In this document: positions 24,575 through 34,287 of the stretch, in pieces
How the letters are laid out: the number at the start of each line of letters is the position of its first letter
Position numbering within the stretch: the stretch's first letter is position 1
Source: Mesorhizobium_G sp050247155
GTDB lineage: Bacteria > Pseudomonadota > Alphaproteobacteria > Rhizobiales > Rhizobiaceae
Direction of reading: 5' to 3'
Assembly: GCA_050247155.1 (NCBI GenBank)
Contig: JBFWUS010000015.1
Location: 1 to 64,000 of the forward strand
DNA: 64,000 nt
Notes under the pieces: generated by a model
Databases searched by the model: none
Told to the model about the DNA's origin: nothing
Seen by the model: only the letters and a program-made list of their open reading frames with translations
Translations under genes and position numbers: made by a program

Positions 24575-24892
24575 ATGCCGAAATATCTCGTCCAGGGTTC
24601 TTACACGGACAAGGGTCTGGAGGGCTTGCTGAACGAAGGCGGTTCGAAACGGCGAGCGATGGTCGAAAAACTCGCCGGGGAAATGGGCGGCAAACTCGAA
24701 GTGTTCTATTACGCGTTTGGCAGCGATGATTTCGTTATCATTCTGGATCTGCCGAGCAACATTGACATGGCTGCGACCGCTATTGTCGCCCAGGCCAGCG
24801 GCATGGTGAAGTCTCGGGTCACGGTCCTCATGGCGCCGGAAGATGTGGACCAAGCCGTGCAAAGGAAGGTCGACTTCCGCCCACCGTCATAG
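24575..24892 (+). CDS. GYD-domain protein
   Basis: A 105-residue protein with the GYD-type ferredoxin-like fold: KYLVQGSYTDKGLEGLLNEG, GGKLEVFYYAFGSDDFVIIL and SGMVKSRVTVLMAPEDVDQA. GGGAGGAGAC precedes ATG 24575. These small dimeric alpha-beta barrel proteins have no established reaction. It stands alone after argF. Confidence 0.85.
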   Translation: MPKYLVQGSYTDKGLEGLLNEGGSKRRAMVEKLAGEMGGKLEVFYYAFGSDDFVIILDLPSNIDMAATAIVAQASGMVKSRVTVLMAPEDVDQAVQRKVDFRPPS

Positions 24893-25069
24893 GCTTGGTA
24901 CGCGAAGGACCGCTTTGGGCCGAGCGCAGTCAGAGCATCACCGCGTCGCTTGAAACTCTCGGACTGTATTCCCAGATAGGCGTCAACCTTCAAACCAATC
25001 CACGCTAATGCCGTCCTCCCGGTTTGCTAATCGATCCGGAGACGGCAAAATGCGTTGCGAGGATTCGCC

Positions 25070-26080
25070 ATGCTGACCACCGGAACCATCGACGTGACTG
25101 AACATACAAGAAAACTCGGCGAGTTCGGCTTTGCCGGCGACGACCACGTCGTGCCGTTCGAGGTAGGGCCGCTGGATGTGCGCGGCCGCGCCGTGCAGCT
25201 AGGGCCGTTGCTCGATACGCTGCTCGGTCGTCACGACTATCCGGAGCCCGTGGCCCGCCTGCTGGCCGAGGCCTGCGTGATGACCGTGCTGCTTGGCACG
25301 GCGCTCAAGTTCGAGGGCAAGTTCATTCTACAGACCCGCACCGACGGGCCGGTGGACATGCTGGTGGCCGACTTCACCACGCCTGGCGCTTTGCGCGCCT
25401 ATGCGCGCTTCGATGCGGAGCGCGTGGCGGAAGCCGTCGCGAAGAAGGAAGCGTCGCCCGAAAAGCTGCTCGGCGAGGGTGTGCTGGCGCTGACCATCGA
25501 TCAGGGCGTCTACACCCAGCGCTATCAGGGCATCGTTCAGCTTGACGGTATCTCGCTGGAAGAGGCAGCGCGCATCTATTTCCGTCAGTCGGAACAGATC
25601 CCGACCGAGATCAAGCTGGCGGTCGCCAAGCAGATGAAGCCGGGCGAGGGTGGCGGCGAGCATTGGCGCGCCGGTGGCGTGATGGCGCAGTTTCTTCCCT
25701 CCGCGCCGGAGCGCATGCGCGTGCCGGACATTCACGGCGGCGACGGCGACGAGCGCGATGTGGCGACCGAGCCGATGGATAATGCCTGGCGCGAGGCGCT
25801 GACGCTGATGGCCACGATCGAGCCGGCCGAACTGATCGACCCGACGGTCGGGACCGAGCGGCTGCTTTACCGCCTGTTTCACGAGCACGGCGTGCGCGTG
25901 TTCGAAGGGGCGGAGATGTCGGATGAGTGCTCCTGCTCGCACGACAAGATCAAAGGCGTGCTGCAAGGCTTCTCGGCGGAAGAAATCGCCGACAGTGTCG
26001 AGGATGGCGTGATCAAGGTCGATTGCGAGTTCTGCTCAAAGACCTATCGGTTTGATCCGGCGGAATTTGCGCAACAATGA
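25070..26080 (+). CDS. hslO: Redox-regulated chaperone Hsp33
   Basis: A 336-residue cytosolic holdase that becomes active when its zinc-bound cysteines oxidise. The four cysteines are in place near the C-terminus: CSCSHDK and CEFC. The core reads VRGRAVQLGPLLDTLLGRHD and YTQRYQGIVQLDG. ATG 25070 follows GCGAGG; a TTG at 25055 is possible but less likely. Its stop lies at the first base of a heptamer hairpin that separates it from the convergent apaG. Confidence 0.94.
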   Translation: MLTTGTIDVTEHTRKLGEFGFAGDDHVVPFEVGPLDVRGRAVQLGPLLDTLLGRHDYPEPVARLLAEACVMTVLLGTALKFEGKFILQTRTDGPVDMLVADFTTPGALRAYARFDAERVAEAVAKKEASPEKLLGEGVLALTIDQGVYTQRYQGIVQLDGISLEEAARIYFRQSEQIPTEIKLAVAKQMKPGEGGGEHWRAGGVMAQFLPSAPERMRVPDIHGGDGDERDVATEPMDNAWREALTLMATIEPAELIDPTVGTERLLYRLFHEHGVRVFEGAEMSDECSCSHDKIKGVLQGFSAEEIADSVEDGVIKVDCEFCSKTYRFDPAEFAQQ

Positions 26081-26148
26081 ATGGTGAATGGTGAATGGTA
26101 GAACGTGAACGAGCTACCATTCACCATTCACCATTCACCATTCACCGC
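26079..26148. repeat. Inverted heptamer array (AATGGTG)n between hslO and apaG
   Basis: The 23-base arm made of ATGGTGA repeats (26079-26101) is perfectly complementary to 26114-26136 across a 12-base loop, and the right side carries one further unit. The same heptamers form another hairpin at 34200-34286. Here it may act as a two-way terminator for convergent genes. Confidence 0.9.
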
Positions 26149-26150
26149 TT

Positions 26151-26543
26151 TCAATTCACCGTCCTCGCCGTTCCCGGCAGATCCAGCGAAAATGCCGGGA
26201 TCGCGACGTCGAACATCTGCCCGGCCTCATCGCGCATCGTATAGCGGCCGACCATGATGCCGGACGGCGTCGTCAACGGGCAGCCGGACGTATATTGATA
26301 GCTTTCACCGGGGTTCAGCTCCGGTTGTTCACCGACGACGCCGGCGCCGCTGACTTCCTCGACCCGGCCGTTGGCGTCGGTGATGTGCCAATAGCGCGAC
26401 AGGAGCTGCACAAAACTGTCCGAACGGTTCTCGATCGTGACGCGATAGGCCCAGACGTAGCGGTTCTCGTCCGGGTCGGACCGGTCCCTGAGATAGAACG
26501 GCTCGACCTCCACCACGATGTTCTGCGTCACTGCGCGGTACAT
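26151..26543 (-). CDS. apaG: ApaG (DUF525) protein
   Basis: A 130-residue beta-sandwich protein with the ApaG pattern: VEVEPFYLRDRSDPDENRYV, YRVTIENRSDSFVQLLSRYW, VVGEQPELNPGESYQYTSGC, and the GIMVGRYTM strand. ApaG was named from a cobalt-resistance phenotype linked to apaH; its molecular role is not settled. No apaH neighbour. Confidence 0.94.
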   Translation of the reverse strand: MYRAVTQNIVVEVEPFYLRDRSDPDENRYVWAYRVTIENRSDSFVQLLSRYWHITDANGRVEEVSGAGVVGEQPELNPGESYQYTSGCPLTTPSGIMVGRYTMRDEAGQMFDVAIPAFSLDLPGTARTVN

Positions 26544-26678
26544 GGCGACTCGCTTTCCCAGCGCATGTTGGCGGTTCGCCCGCGCCGGTCAATGCCAACT
26601 CCGTCTTTGCCTCGTCACAGTGAGTTGACGCGGCGCTCCCGCGGTTCGATGATTTCGCTGTCGCTAAGAGGACGCGCC

Positions 26679-27002
26679 ATGACGCCAGGTGAGTTTCGCG
26701 TGGTTGCGCTGTCGATGCCGGAGGCGATCGAATCCAGCCATTTCGACACCGCGGATTTCCGCGTCCGCAACAAAATATTCGCGACCTTGCGGGAGGCGGA
26801 CGAGCGCGCGGTGCTCAAGCTGACGCCCGACCAGCAGCGCCTGCTGATGGAGACAAATCCTGGCCTGTTCGAACCCATCAAGGGTTCTTGGGGCCTCAAA
26901 GGCTGGACACAGGTCATGCTGGCTGATGCCGACCAGGTCGCCGTGCGCCACGCCATGACGATCGCCTGGCGGGACGTTGCTCCGAAATCGCTGTCGCGCT
27001 AG
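26679..27002 (+). CDS. MmcQ/YjbR-family protein
   Basis: A 107-residue protein of the MmcQ/YjbR fold (CyaY-like): FRVVALSMPEAIESSHFDTADFRV in the opening part, KIFATLREADERAVLKLTPD and GSWGLKGWTQVMLAD. It is often called DNA-binding because of its fold; evidence for that is limited. ATG 26679 is preceded by AAGAGGACG. Divergent from apaG. Confidence 0.86.
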   Translation: MTPGEFRVVALSMPEAIESSHFDTADFRVRNKIFATLREADERAVLKLTPDQQRLLMETNPGLFEPIKGSWGLKGWTQVMLADADQVAVRHAMTIAWRDVAPKSLSR

Positions 27003-27008
27003 GCCGGT

Positions 27009-28541
27009 TTACGGATTTGGGTTAGTCAAGGTTCCGGGAGGCGCGTTGGGGTCCGTCGGCTGCGGAATTGGCTCCGGCGCATCCGGGCCCTTGACCATTC
27101 CGCCATTGACGATAACTGAACCGTCCGGCTTCACATTGACGACCCATTGCAGCTTGCCCTCCGGCAGCGTCTTGGCGAACCCTTTGACCGCCAGCAGCAC
27201 TGGGAAAGCCTGCTGCGCCTGCGGGTCCGTGGCCGACGCGTCCTGAATGACCTTCACCATCTTGTCGTAGCCGGTCGCTTCGACCGTCATGTTGACATCC
27301 GGCTTTTCCGGATTGCCGCCTGGGAAGGTGACCTCGCCGCTCGTCGAAATCTCGGTGTCGGCATTTTTGATGAAGCTGCGGCCTATGATGAATTTCGGCA
27401 GGTTAGCCTTGAAATCGGCTTCGATCTGGCTGCTCACTGAATCCGGCAGCGGCGGTTCCTTCATCAGGTCCATCGCTTCGATGGCCTTGCGGGCGGGACC
27501 GTCGAGGTTGAGATTGGCGCCGCCGAGATTGATTTCGAGGTCCGTCGGCAGCAACGATACAGTCCAAGTGGGGGCAAATTGGGCGGCTTGTGAAGGCACC
27601 TTCAGGCCAGCCAGCTTGAATCCATAATTCAATTTGCCGTCCTGCTCTATCCCATCGCTGTCGAATACGACGCCGAGCTGGCTCGCGCTGAACTCGCCGA
27701 ACGGCGATGGCAGAGTAAAATCGACGAAGCTATAGGCGCCATCGACGTGATCCCACACCGGAAGCGCGGCCAGCAGTAGCGATTTCAGTTCCGCCTGTTT
27801 AGCCTTGATCGAACTCTCTTCCGCGTTGGTGACGAAGAAGGCGAGAAGATCGAGCAGCTCCCTTGAGCGTATGCCCTTGCCATTGCTGTCGACGCCCATC
27901 TTCGGCGATTTGATGATGATTGGGAATGGCAACTGCGCGTCGGGCTTGGTGAAATTGACAGTCTCTTCGAAATCGGTGATCGACTGGTTCGACGTAATGT
28001 CGACGCCGCCGCCGGCCGCTGGCGCGCCAGTCATGTTGAACGTCCCAGCGCCGGTCTTGACGTCGGTTCGCGTCTCTGCGTCGGTCTGAACCATCGTCAA
28101 GCCGCTATATGAGGCCGCAGCCGTGGAAAAGCTGGCCAAGTTAGGATCAAAAACCCCTTGGAACTTGCCGTCCGAGATTGCCAGCTGAACTTGCTGCGGA
28201 CCTTCCGCTCCCTTAGATTCGACCTTGAAACTGGGGAATAGGTCGCCCGCGACATCCCACGATCCATCGACGCGCGGCTTCAGCTTGAGCGAATAGGGAC
28301 CGACCGTCGCCGTTTCCCCATTCGGGTTCGGCAGCAGCGGCAACAAAGCGTTGAAGTCGAAGGCCAGCCGGTAGGCGTCGCCATCGACCGCGATCTTTAG
28401 TACGCCCTTTTCGAACGCGGTCTTGCCGACATAGCGCGACAGCGAGTCTTGAAGCTGGGCCGCACCCGCCTGGTCCACGGCTTGGGCGAGAGCGGGGCTT
28501 GCAAAGGCAAGGACAGAGGAAAGCAGGGCAACGTAGCGCAA
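27009..28541 (-). CDS. Secreted protein of unknown function
   Basis: A 510-residue exported protein. A signal peptide (LRYVALLSSVLAFASPALAQ) is followed by a long mainly beta region with repeats such as AFDFNALLPLLPNPNGETAT and KLKPRVDGSWDVAGDLFPSF, then a Pro-rich C-terminal tail. It recalls the large DUF2125/YdgA-type periplasmic proteins of alphaproteobacteria, but I cannot assign it. TTG 28541 just before the signal peptide, with GGGAG upstream, is preferred to ATG 28667. Confidence 0.72.
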   Translation of the reverse strand: MRYVALLSSVLAFASPALAQAVDQAGAAQLQDSLSRYVGKTAFEKGVLKIAVDGDAYRLAFDFNALLPLLPNPNGETATVGPYSLKLKPRVDGSWDVAGDLFPSFKVESKGAEGPQQVQLAISDGKFQGVFDPNLASFSTAAASYSGLTMVQTDAETRTDVKTGAGTFNMTGAPAAGGGVDITSNQSITDFEETVNFTKPDAQLPFPIIIKSPKMGVDSNGKGIRSRELLDLLAFFVTNAEESSIKAKQAELKSLLLAALPVWDHVDGAYSFVDFTLPSPFGEFSASQLGVVFDSDGIEQDGKLNYGFKLAGLKVPSQAAQFAPTWTVSLLPTDLEINLGGANLNLDGPARKAIEAMDLMKEPPLPDSVSSQIEADFKANLPKFIIGRSFIKNADTEISTSGEVTFPGGNPEKPDVNMTVEATGYDKMVKVIQDASATDPQAQQAFPVLLAVKGFAKTLPEGKLQWVVNVKPDGSVIVNGGMVKGPDAPEPIPQPTDPNAPPGTLTNPNP

Positions 28542-28744
28542 AGGGTGGCTCCCTATGAAAGGATGGCGGCCTAATCGATCGAAGGCCGGTCCTAGGCAAT
28601 CACGATGGCCGCAGCAAGGCCTTTGCCGTCCGCCGAACACCGCAAGGCTAGCGTCAGGAGCAATCAATTGGCCCAGCGCGAGGCTTGTGATCGGTCGTGT
28701 GACTGCCTAAGTCTGGTCACCATTTAGCCAAGAACGAGGGCGTT

Positions 28745-29935
28745 ATGCCAACGAAGCCGGCCAATTCTTCCGACAATCTGACCCTTGGTGCATCGAGCCT
28801 GCGTCGTCTCGCAGCCAGTCTGCTGGTGTTCCTTGCGCTTTCGGCTGCCGCCCCGGTGCTGGCCCAACAGGAGCCGCCACCTGTCACCGTCGCCAAGCCG
28901 GTCGTCAAGGACATCATTGAGGACGACGAGTTTGTCGGGCGCTTTGATGCCATGGACGAGGTGTCGATCCGCTCGCGTGTCAGCGGCTATCTCGACCAGG
29001 TGCATTTCAAGGATGGCGCGATGGTCAACAAGGGCGATTTGCTCTTCACCATCGATCGGCGACCATATCAGGCGGCCTTCGATGCGGCCAAGAGCCAGGT
29101 CGATGTGGCGACGAGCTTGCTCAACTTCACCCGAACGCAACTCGAACGGGCCGAGGAGCTAGCAAAGTCCGGCAATCTTTCGGTTTCCACGCTTGATGAC
29201 CGCCGCCGGGAATTCCTCTCGGCGCAGGGCCAGCATCAGGGCGCGGAAGCGGCGCTGAGGAACTCCAGCCTCGACCTTGAATTCACCGAGATCAAAGCGC
29301 CGCTCGCTGGCCGTATCGACCGCCGCCTGGTCTCGCCGGGCAATCTCGTCCAACCCGACCAGACCCTGCTGACCACGATTGTGGCTATCGATCCAATCGA
29401 CTTTTTCTTCGACATCGATGAACGCACCTATTTCGACTACGCCCGCAACGCACGCGAGCGCGGCATCTCCATGCAGGAAGGCGGCGGCCTCGATGTCATC
29501 GTGCGGCTGGCCGATGCCAAGGCCGACGCGTTCAAAGGCAAGCTTGATTTCGCCGAGAACCGCCTCGACCAAGGCACCGGCACGATGCGCGTGCGCGCCC
29601 GTTTCGACAACAAGGATGGCGTGTTGCAGCCGGGTATGTTCGGCCGCATCAATGTGCGCGGCTCGGCACAGCACAAGGGCGTGCTGCTGCCGGATGAAGC
29701 GATCGGCGCGGATCAGAACCGACGCATCGTTTTTGTTGTCGACGACAAGGGCGTCGTCTCCGCCAAACAGGTCACCTTAGGCCCGCGCATCGACGGCTAT
29801 CGCGTCATCCGCGAAGGCTTGACGGGTGAGGAAATCGTGGTCGTGAACGGCCTCGTGCGTGTTCGCCCCGGCGTCACCGTCAAGCCCGAAATGTCCACCT
29901 TGTCGCCTGAGGCGGCGGAGGGCGAGTCCCAATGA
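28745..29935 (+). CDS. RND efflux periplasmic adaptor
   Basis: A 396-residue membrane-fusion protein of the AcrA/HlyD type. After a signal peptide (ending APVLAQ) come the barrel-sandwich lipoyl halves (EVSIRSRVSGYLDQVHFKDG, LEFTEIKAPLAGRIDRRLVS), a helical hairpin with AAFDAAKSQVDVATSLLNF, and beta-barrel and proximal domains (RVRARFDNKDGVLQPGMFGR). It bridges the inner-membrane pump encoded next to an outer-membrane channel that is not in the window. Overlaps the pump gene by four bases (ATGA). Confidence 0.94.
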   Translation: MPTKPANSSDNLTLGASSLRRLAASLLVFLALSAAAPVLAQQEPPPVTVAKPVVKDIIEDDEFVGRFDAMDEVSIRSRVSGYLDQVHFKDGAMVNKGDLLFTIDRRPYQAAFDAAKSQVDVATSLLNFTRTQLERAEELAKSGNLSVSTLDDRRREFLSAQGQHQGAEAALRNSSLDLEFTEIKAPLAGRIDRRLVSPGNLVQPDQTLLTTIVAIDPIDFFFDIDERTYFDYARNARERGISMQEGGGLDVIVRLADAKADAFKGKLDFAENRLDQGTGTMRVRARFDNKDGVLQPGMFGRINVRGSAQHKGVLLPDEAIGADQNRRIVFVVDDKGVVSAKQVTLGPRIDGYRVIREGLTGEEIVVVNGLVRVRPGVTVKPEMSTLSPEAAEGESQ

Positions 29936-32900
29936 GGTTCGCACACTTTTTCGTCGACCGCCCGATCTTCGCGGCGGTGCTGTCGATCGTCCTGTTGGTC
30001 GTCGGCGGCATTGCCTACACCCAGCTTCCGGTCTCGCAATATCCTGAGGTTGCGCCGCCGACCATTGTCGTGCGGGCGGCCTATCCGGGCGCCGACGCCG
30101 AGACTGTCGCGGCGACGGTCGCAACACCCATTGAGCAGGAAGTCAACGGCGTGGAAGACATGCTGTACATGTCTTCCTATTCGTCGGACGGCTCGATGTC
30201 GCTGACGATCACCTTCGAGATTGGCACGGACCTCGATGCGGCGCAGGTGCTCGTGCAGAACCGCGTCTCGATCGCTGAGCCACGCCTGCCGGAAGACGTG
30301 CGTCGCCTGGGCATCACCACGGCCAAGAGCTCGCCCGACCTCATGATGGTCGTGCATATGCTCTCGCCAGACGATACCTACGACCAGCTCTACGTCTCCA
30401 ACTATGCGCGGACCCGCATTCGCGACGTGTTGCTGCGCCTCGATGGCGTGGGCGACGTGCAGATATTCGGCGAGCGCGAATATGCGCTGCGCATCTGGCT
30501 GGACCCTGACAAGCTGGCGAGCTTCGGCATGACTGCCGGCGACGTGGTTTCGGCTCTGCGCGAGCAGAATGTGCAGGTGTCGGGCGGCTCGATCGGCGCG
30601 CCGCCGATTAGCGACGACACAGCCTTTCAATACACCGTGACGACCCAGGGGCGTTTCGAGGATGCGCGCGACTTCCGCTATGTCATCGTGAAGTCGACCG
30701 AGGACGGCCGGCTGATCCTGCTGGAGGATGTGGCGCGCATCGAACTTGGCGCGCGAGACTACGTCACCAATTCCTATCTCAACGGCAAACAAGCAGTGGC
30801 GCTTGGCATCTTCCAGCGGCCGGGCACCAACGCCCTAGCGGCAGCGGAGGAAATCCAGACTGTGATGCGCGGCCTTTCGGCGGACTTTCCGAAAGGCCTG
30901 GCTTTTGACATCGTCTACAACCCGACCGAGTTCATCGCCGAGTCGATCAACGAGGTCTACGTCACAATCGCCGAAGCGATCTTGCTGGTCGTGATCGTCA
31001 TCATCGTCTTCCTGCAAAGCTGGCGCATGGCCATCGTCCCGATCGTGGCGATCCCGGTCTCGCTCATCGGCACGCTGGCGGTGCTCTATGCATTCGGCTT
31101 TTCACTCAACATGCTAAGCCTGTTCGGGCTGGTGCTGGCGGTAGGCATCGTTGTCGACGACGCCATCGTCGTGGTGGAAAACGCCGAACGAAACATTGCG
31201 CTCGGCATGAGCCCGAAGGAAGCGGCACACAAGACCATGGACGAGGTCGGAGCCGCTGTTCTGGCAATCTCGCTGGTGCTGATTTCGGTGTTCGTGCCTA
31301 CGGCTTTCATCCCTGGTATTTCGGGTCAGTTCTATTTGCAGTTTGCGATCACCATCGCGGTCTCGACGGCCATCTCGGCCTTCAACTCGCTGACCTTGTC
31401 GCCGGCTTTGGCAGGAGTATTGTTCAAACCCCACCACAACGGCCACCGTTCGACCAATCCCGTCGCGCGCTTCGGCCGGGGCCTGGCCGATGGCTTCAAC
31501 CGCGGCTTCGACCAGATGTCGAACGGCTATGCGAAGTTGGTCCATGTGCTCGTCGGCTCGTGGGCAGCGCTGCTGGCAATGCTGGCGCTGTTCGCGGCGT
31601 TGCTTTGGGGTACCTATTACATGCTGCAAACGGTGCCCCGTGGCTTCATTCCCCCAATGGACCAGGGCTATGCGATCGTCGTCGTGCAACTGCCCGAAGG
31701 CGCATCGCTCGGCCGCACCGACGCGGTGATCCGTCAGGCCTCGAAAATCATCGAGGATACGCCCGGCGTCGCGAACTCGGTCGCCTTTGCCGGCTTCAGC
31801 GGCGCGACCTTCACCAATGCGAGCAACCAAGGCGTGATCTTCGCGCCGTTCGATACGTTCGAGCATCGTCTCGAGGCCAAGCTGCCCGCAGGAGCCATTA
31901 TCGGTGACCTGTTCGGCCGGCTGCAATCGATCAAGGAGGCCTTTATCATCGCCGTGCCGCCACCACCGGTGCCGGGCATCGGCAATTCCGGCGGCTTCAA
32001 GATGATGCTGGAAGAGCGCAATAGCGCCGACATGCGGCCGATCCTGGCGCTTGCCTACGAAATCGCCGGCAAGGCCAATCAGACGCCGGGCCTGCAAGGC
32101 ATCTACACGACCTTCTCGACCTCCAGCCCGCAATTCTTCCTGGAAATTGATCGCGATAAGGCACGCATCTTGAACGTCCCGATTTCCAATCTGTTCGAGA
32201 CGTTGTCGATCAATCTGGGCGCGGCCTATGTGAACGACTTCAACACGTTCGGCCGGGTCTATCAGGTGCGCGCACAGGCGGACCAGGCATTCCGTCTCGA
32301 ACGCGACGACATCCTGAAGCTTAAGGTGCGGTCAGCATCGGGCGGGCTGGTGCCACTTGGAACGCTGGTGGAGATTCGCGACGTCACGGGTCCATCGCTT
32401 GTTCAGCGCTACAATATGTATGTTTCGGTGCCGCTGCAGGGCAATGCAGCGCCCGGCGTCGCGACTGGTGACGCCCTGAATGCGATGGAAAAGATCGCCA
32501 CCGAAACGCTGCCGCCGGGCACGTCGTTCGACTGGACCGAACTCGCCTTCCAGGAGAAGCAGACCGGCAATACGGCCGTGCTGATCTTCGGGTTGTGCGT
32601 ACTGTTCGTTTTCCTGGCGCTGGCGGCCCAGTACGAAAGCTGGATATTGCCGTTCGCGATCGTGCTGATCGTGCCGCTCGGCGTGCTGGCAGCGATGATC
32701 GGTGTATGGGCGCGCGGTCTGGACAACAACGTGCTGGTGCAGATCGGCCTTGTGGTGCTGGTCGGCCTTGCCGCCAAGAACGCCATCTTGATAGTCGAGT
32801 TCGCCAAGCAGGCGCAGGAGCGCGGGTTGAATGCAGTCGACGCCGCCATCGAAGCTGCTCGGCTGCGGCTGCGGCCGATCCTGATGACGGCCTTCGCCTT

Positions 32901-33111
32901 CATTCTGGGCGTCGTGCCGCTGGTGATCGCTTCCGGACCGGGCGCCGAGATGCGCCAATCGCTGGGCACCGCGGTGTTTTCAGGCATGCTGGGCGTGACG
33001 ATCATCGGCCTGCTTTTGACGCCGGTGTTTTACGTGACGCTAAGGAGACTGTTCCCATACCGCGGGCCAGTGACGCCGCACGAGCCGGCGGTGATCGAGC
33101 CGGCGGAGTAG
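29932..33111 (+). CDS. RND efflux pump, inner-membrane component
   Basis: A 1,059-residue HAE1-type RND transporter, full length. It starts MRFAHFFVDRPIFAAVLSIV, and membrane helix 4 carries the proton-relay pair in GIVVDDAIVVVENAERN, with the helix 10 lysine region GLAAKNAILIVEFAKQAQER. Two large periplasmic loops are present. It exports hydrophobic drugs or other toxic compounds with the adaptor. No regulator gene is next to it; substrate not predictable. Confidence 0.95.
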   Translation: MRFAHFFVDRPIFAAVLSIVLLVVGGIAYTQLPVSQYPEVAPPTIVVRAAYPGADAETVAATVATPIEQEVNGVEDMLYMSSYSSDGSMSLTITFEIGTDLDAAQVLVQNRVSIAEPRLPEDVRRLGITTAKSSPDLMMVVHMLSPDDTYDQLYVSNYARTRIRDVLLRLDGVGDVQIFGEREYALRIWLDPDKLASFGMTAGDVVSALREQNVQVSGGSIGAPPISDDTAFQYTVTTQGRFEDARDFRYVIVKSTEDGRLILLEDVARIELGARDYVTNSYLNGKQAVALGIFQRPGTNALAAAEEIQTVMRGLSADFPKGLAFDIVYNPTEFIAESINEVYVTIAEAILLVVIVIIVFLQSWRMAIVPIVAIPVSLIGTLAVLYAFGFSLNMLSLFGLVLAVGIVVDDAIVVVENAERNIALGMSPKEAAHKTMDEVGAAVLAISLVLISVFVPTAFIPGISGQFYLQFAITIAVSTAISAFNSLTLSPALAGVLFKPHHNGHRSTNPVARFGRGLADGFNRGFDQMSNGYAKLVHVLVGSWAALLAMLALFAALLWGTYYMLQTVPRGFIPPMDQGYAIVVVQLPEGASLGRTDAVIRQASKIIEDTPGVANSVAFAGFSGATFTNASNQGVIFAPFDTFEHRLEAKLPAGAIIGDLFGRLQSIKEAFIIAVPPPPVPGIGNSGGFKMMLEERNSADMRPILALAYEIAGKANQTPGLQGIYTTFSTSSPQFFLEIDRDKARILNVPISNLFETLSINLGAAYVNDFNTFGRVYQVRAQADQAFRLERDDILKLKVRSASGGLVPLGTLVEIRDVTGPSLVQRYNMYVSVPLQGNAAPGVATGDALNAMEKIATETLPPGTSFDWTELAFQEKQTGNTAVLIFGLCVLFVFLALAAQYESWILPFAIVLIVPLGVLAAMIGVWARGLDNNVLVQIGLVVLVGLAAKNAILIVEFAKQAQERGLNAVDAAIEAARLRLRPILMTAFAFILGVVPLVIASGPGAEMRQSLGTAVFSGMLGVTIIGLLLTPVFYVTLRRLFPYRGPVTPHEPAVIEPAE

Positions 33112-33161
33112 ACTGCCCCTAACGCCCCATTGTGTTTTTGGTCGTCACCTACGCCCGGCAG

Positions 33162-33305
33162 GATACCCCCACCCCTAACCCTCCCCTCAAGAGGGAGGGG
33201 AACTTTGTGGCCGCAACGCCGCATGCATCTCTAAAGGGTTGGCGCCGAGCGGGACCACTGCAAATCCCCCTTCCCCTTGAGGGGAGGGGTTAGGGGTGGG
33301 GGTAT
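33162..33305. repeat. Palindromic repeat element (relative of the ligase insert)
   Basis: Arms ATACCCCCACCCCTAACCCT and its near complement ending AGGGGTTAGGGGTGGGGGTAT enclose about 60 unique bases. Located between the convergent RND pump gene and fabI, where it can also act as a strong hairpin. Confidence 0.9.
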
Positions 33306-33363
33306 TCCCGCAAAGAGTTGCGATCGCTTTGCCAGCTTCCGACAAGAACAACAGTTTGGAAGG

Positions 33364-34176
33364 TCATTCCTTCCCGCTGTCGGTCCGCTTCAGTTCGTCG
33401 AGCGTCGGCATCGAGACGACATGGTAGCCGCTGTCGACGTTGATCACCTCGCCGGTAACACCTGAGCCGAGGTCAGAAAGCAGATAGAGCGCCGAACCGC
33501 CGATTTCGTCCAGCGTAACGGGGCGGCGCAGCGGCGAGTTACGCTGCTGAAAAGAGAACATGTAGCGCGCGTCGGAGATACCTGCGCCGGCAAGCGTGCG
33601 CACCGGCCCGGGCGACAGTGCATTCACGCGGATGCCCCGTGGGCCGTAATCGTTGGCAAGGTAACGCACGCTGGCCTCCAGCGCTGCCTTGGCGACGCCC
33701 ATGACGTTATAGTTGGGCATCACCCGCACGGAGCCGGCATAGGTCAAGGTCAGCAACGAGCCGCCATTCGACATCAGTGCTGCCGCGGCGCGCGAAATCT
33801 CGGTGAAAGAAAAACAGGAGATCACCATCGTCCGGGAAAAATTGTCCCGGCTGGTGTCGGCATAGAGGCCTTTGAGCTCGTTCTTATCGGAAAAGCCGAT
33901 GGCGTGAACGACGAAGTCGAGCGATCCCCATTCCTTGCCGAGCGTTTCGAAAACGGCTGCGACCGTGGCAGCATCCTCTACATCGCAGGGCAGGACCAGT
34001 TTCGCGCCCACTTTCTCGGCCAGTGGCGTCACGCGGCGGCCGAAGGCCTCGCCCTGATAGGTGAAGGCCAGCTCCGCGCCATGGTCTGCGAGCGTCTTTG
34101 CTATGCCCCAGGCGATCGAATGATCGTTCGCGACGCCCATGATCAGGCCGCGTTTGCCGTGCATGAGGGGGGTCAT
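33364..34176 (-). CDS. fabI: Enoyl-ACP reductase (NADH)
   Basis: The last step of fatty-acid elongation. The 270-residue SDR-type enzyme has the nucleotide site LIMGVANDHSIAWGIAKTL, VVHAIGFSDKNELKG, and the catalytic Tyr/Lys pair in LTYAGSVRVMPNYNVMGVAKAAL. The final gene in a fabA-fabB-fabI series. Two close in-frame ATGs (34176, 34164) could serve as start. Confidence 0.95.
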   Translation of the reverse strand: MTPLMHGKRGLIMGVANDHSIAWGIAKTLADHGAELAFTYQGEAFGRRVTPLAEKVGAKLVLPCDVEDAATVAAVFETLGKEWGSLDFVVHAIGFSDKNELKGLYADTSRDNFSRTMVISCFSFTEISRAAAALMSNGGSLLTLTYAGSVRVMPNYNVMGVAKAALEASVRYLANDYGPRGIRVNALSPGPVRTLAGAGISDARYMFSFQQRNSPLRRPVTLDEIGGSALYLLSDLGSGVTGEVINVDSGYHVVSMPTLDELKRTDSGKE

Positions 34177-34199
34177 ATATGTGGCCCGTCCATTCTAGA

Positions 34200-34286
34200 G
34201 TGAATGGTGAATGGTGAATGGTGAAATGGTAAGTGGGCGGACGCTTTCGGCGCTTTCCATTCACTATTCACCATTTTGCCATTCAC
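34200..34286. repeat. Heptamer inverted repeat between fabB and fabI
   Basis: GTGAATGGTGAATGGTGAAT at the left pairs imperfectly with CCATTCACTATTCACCATTT to the right. It is the second example of the AATGGTG array seen at 26079-26148. In an operon it could partly terminate or stabilise the mRNA end. Confidence 0.8.
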
Positions 34287-34287
34287 A

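Noticed and set aside
26079..26148. CRISPR-like array
   Set aside because: The repeats are 7 bases, without spacers, and inverted; there are no cas genes in the window.
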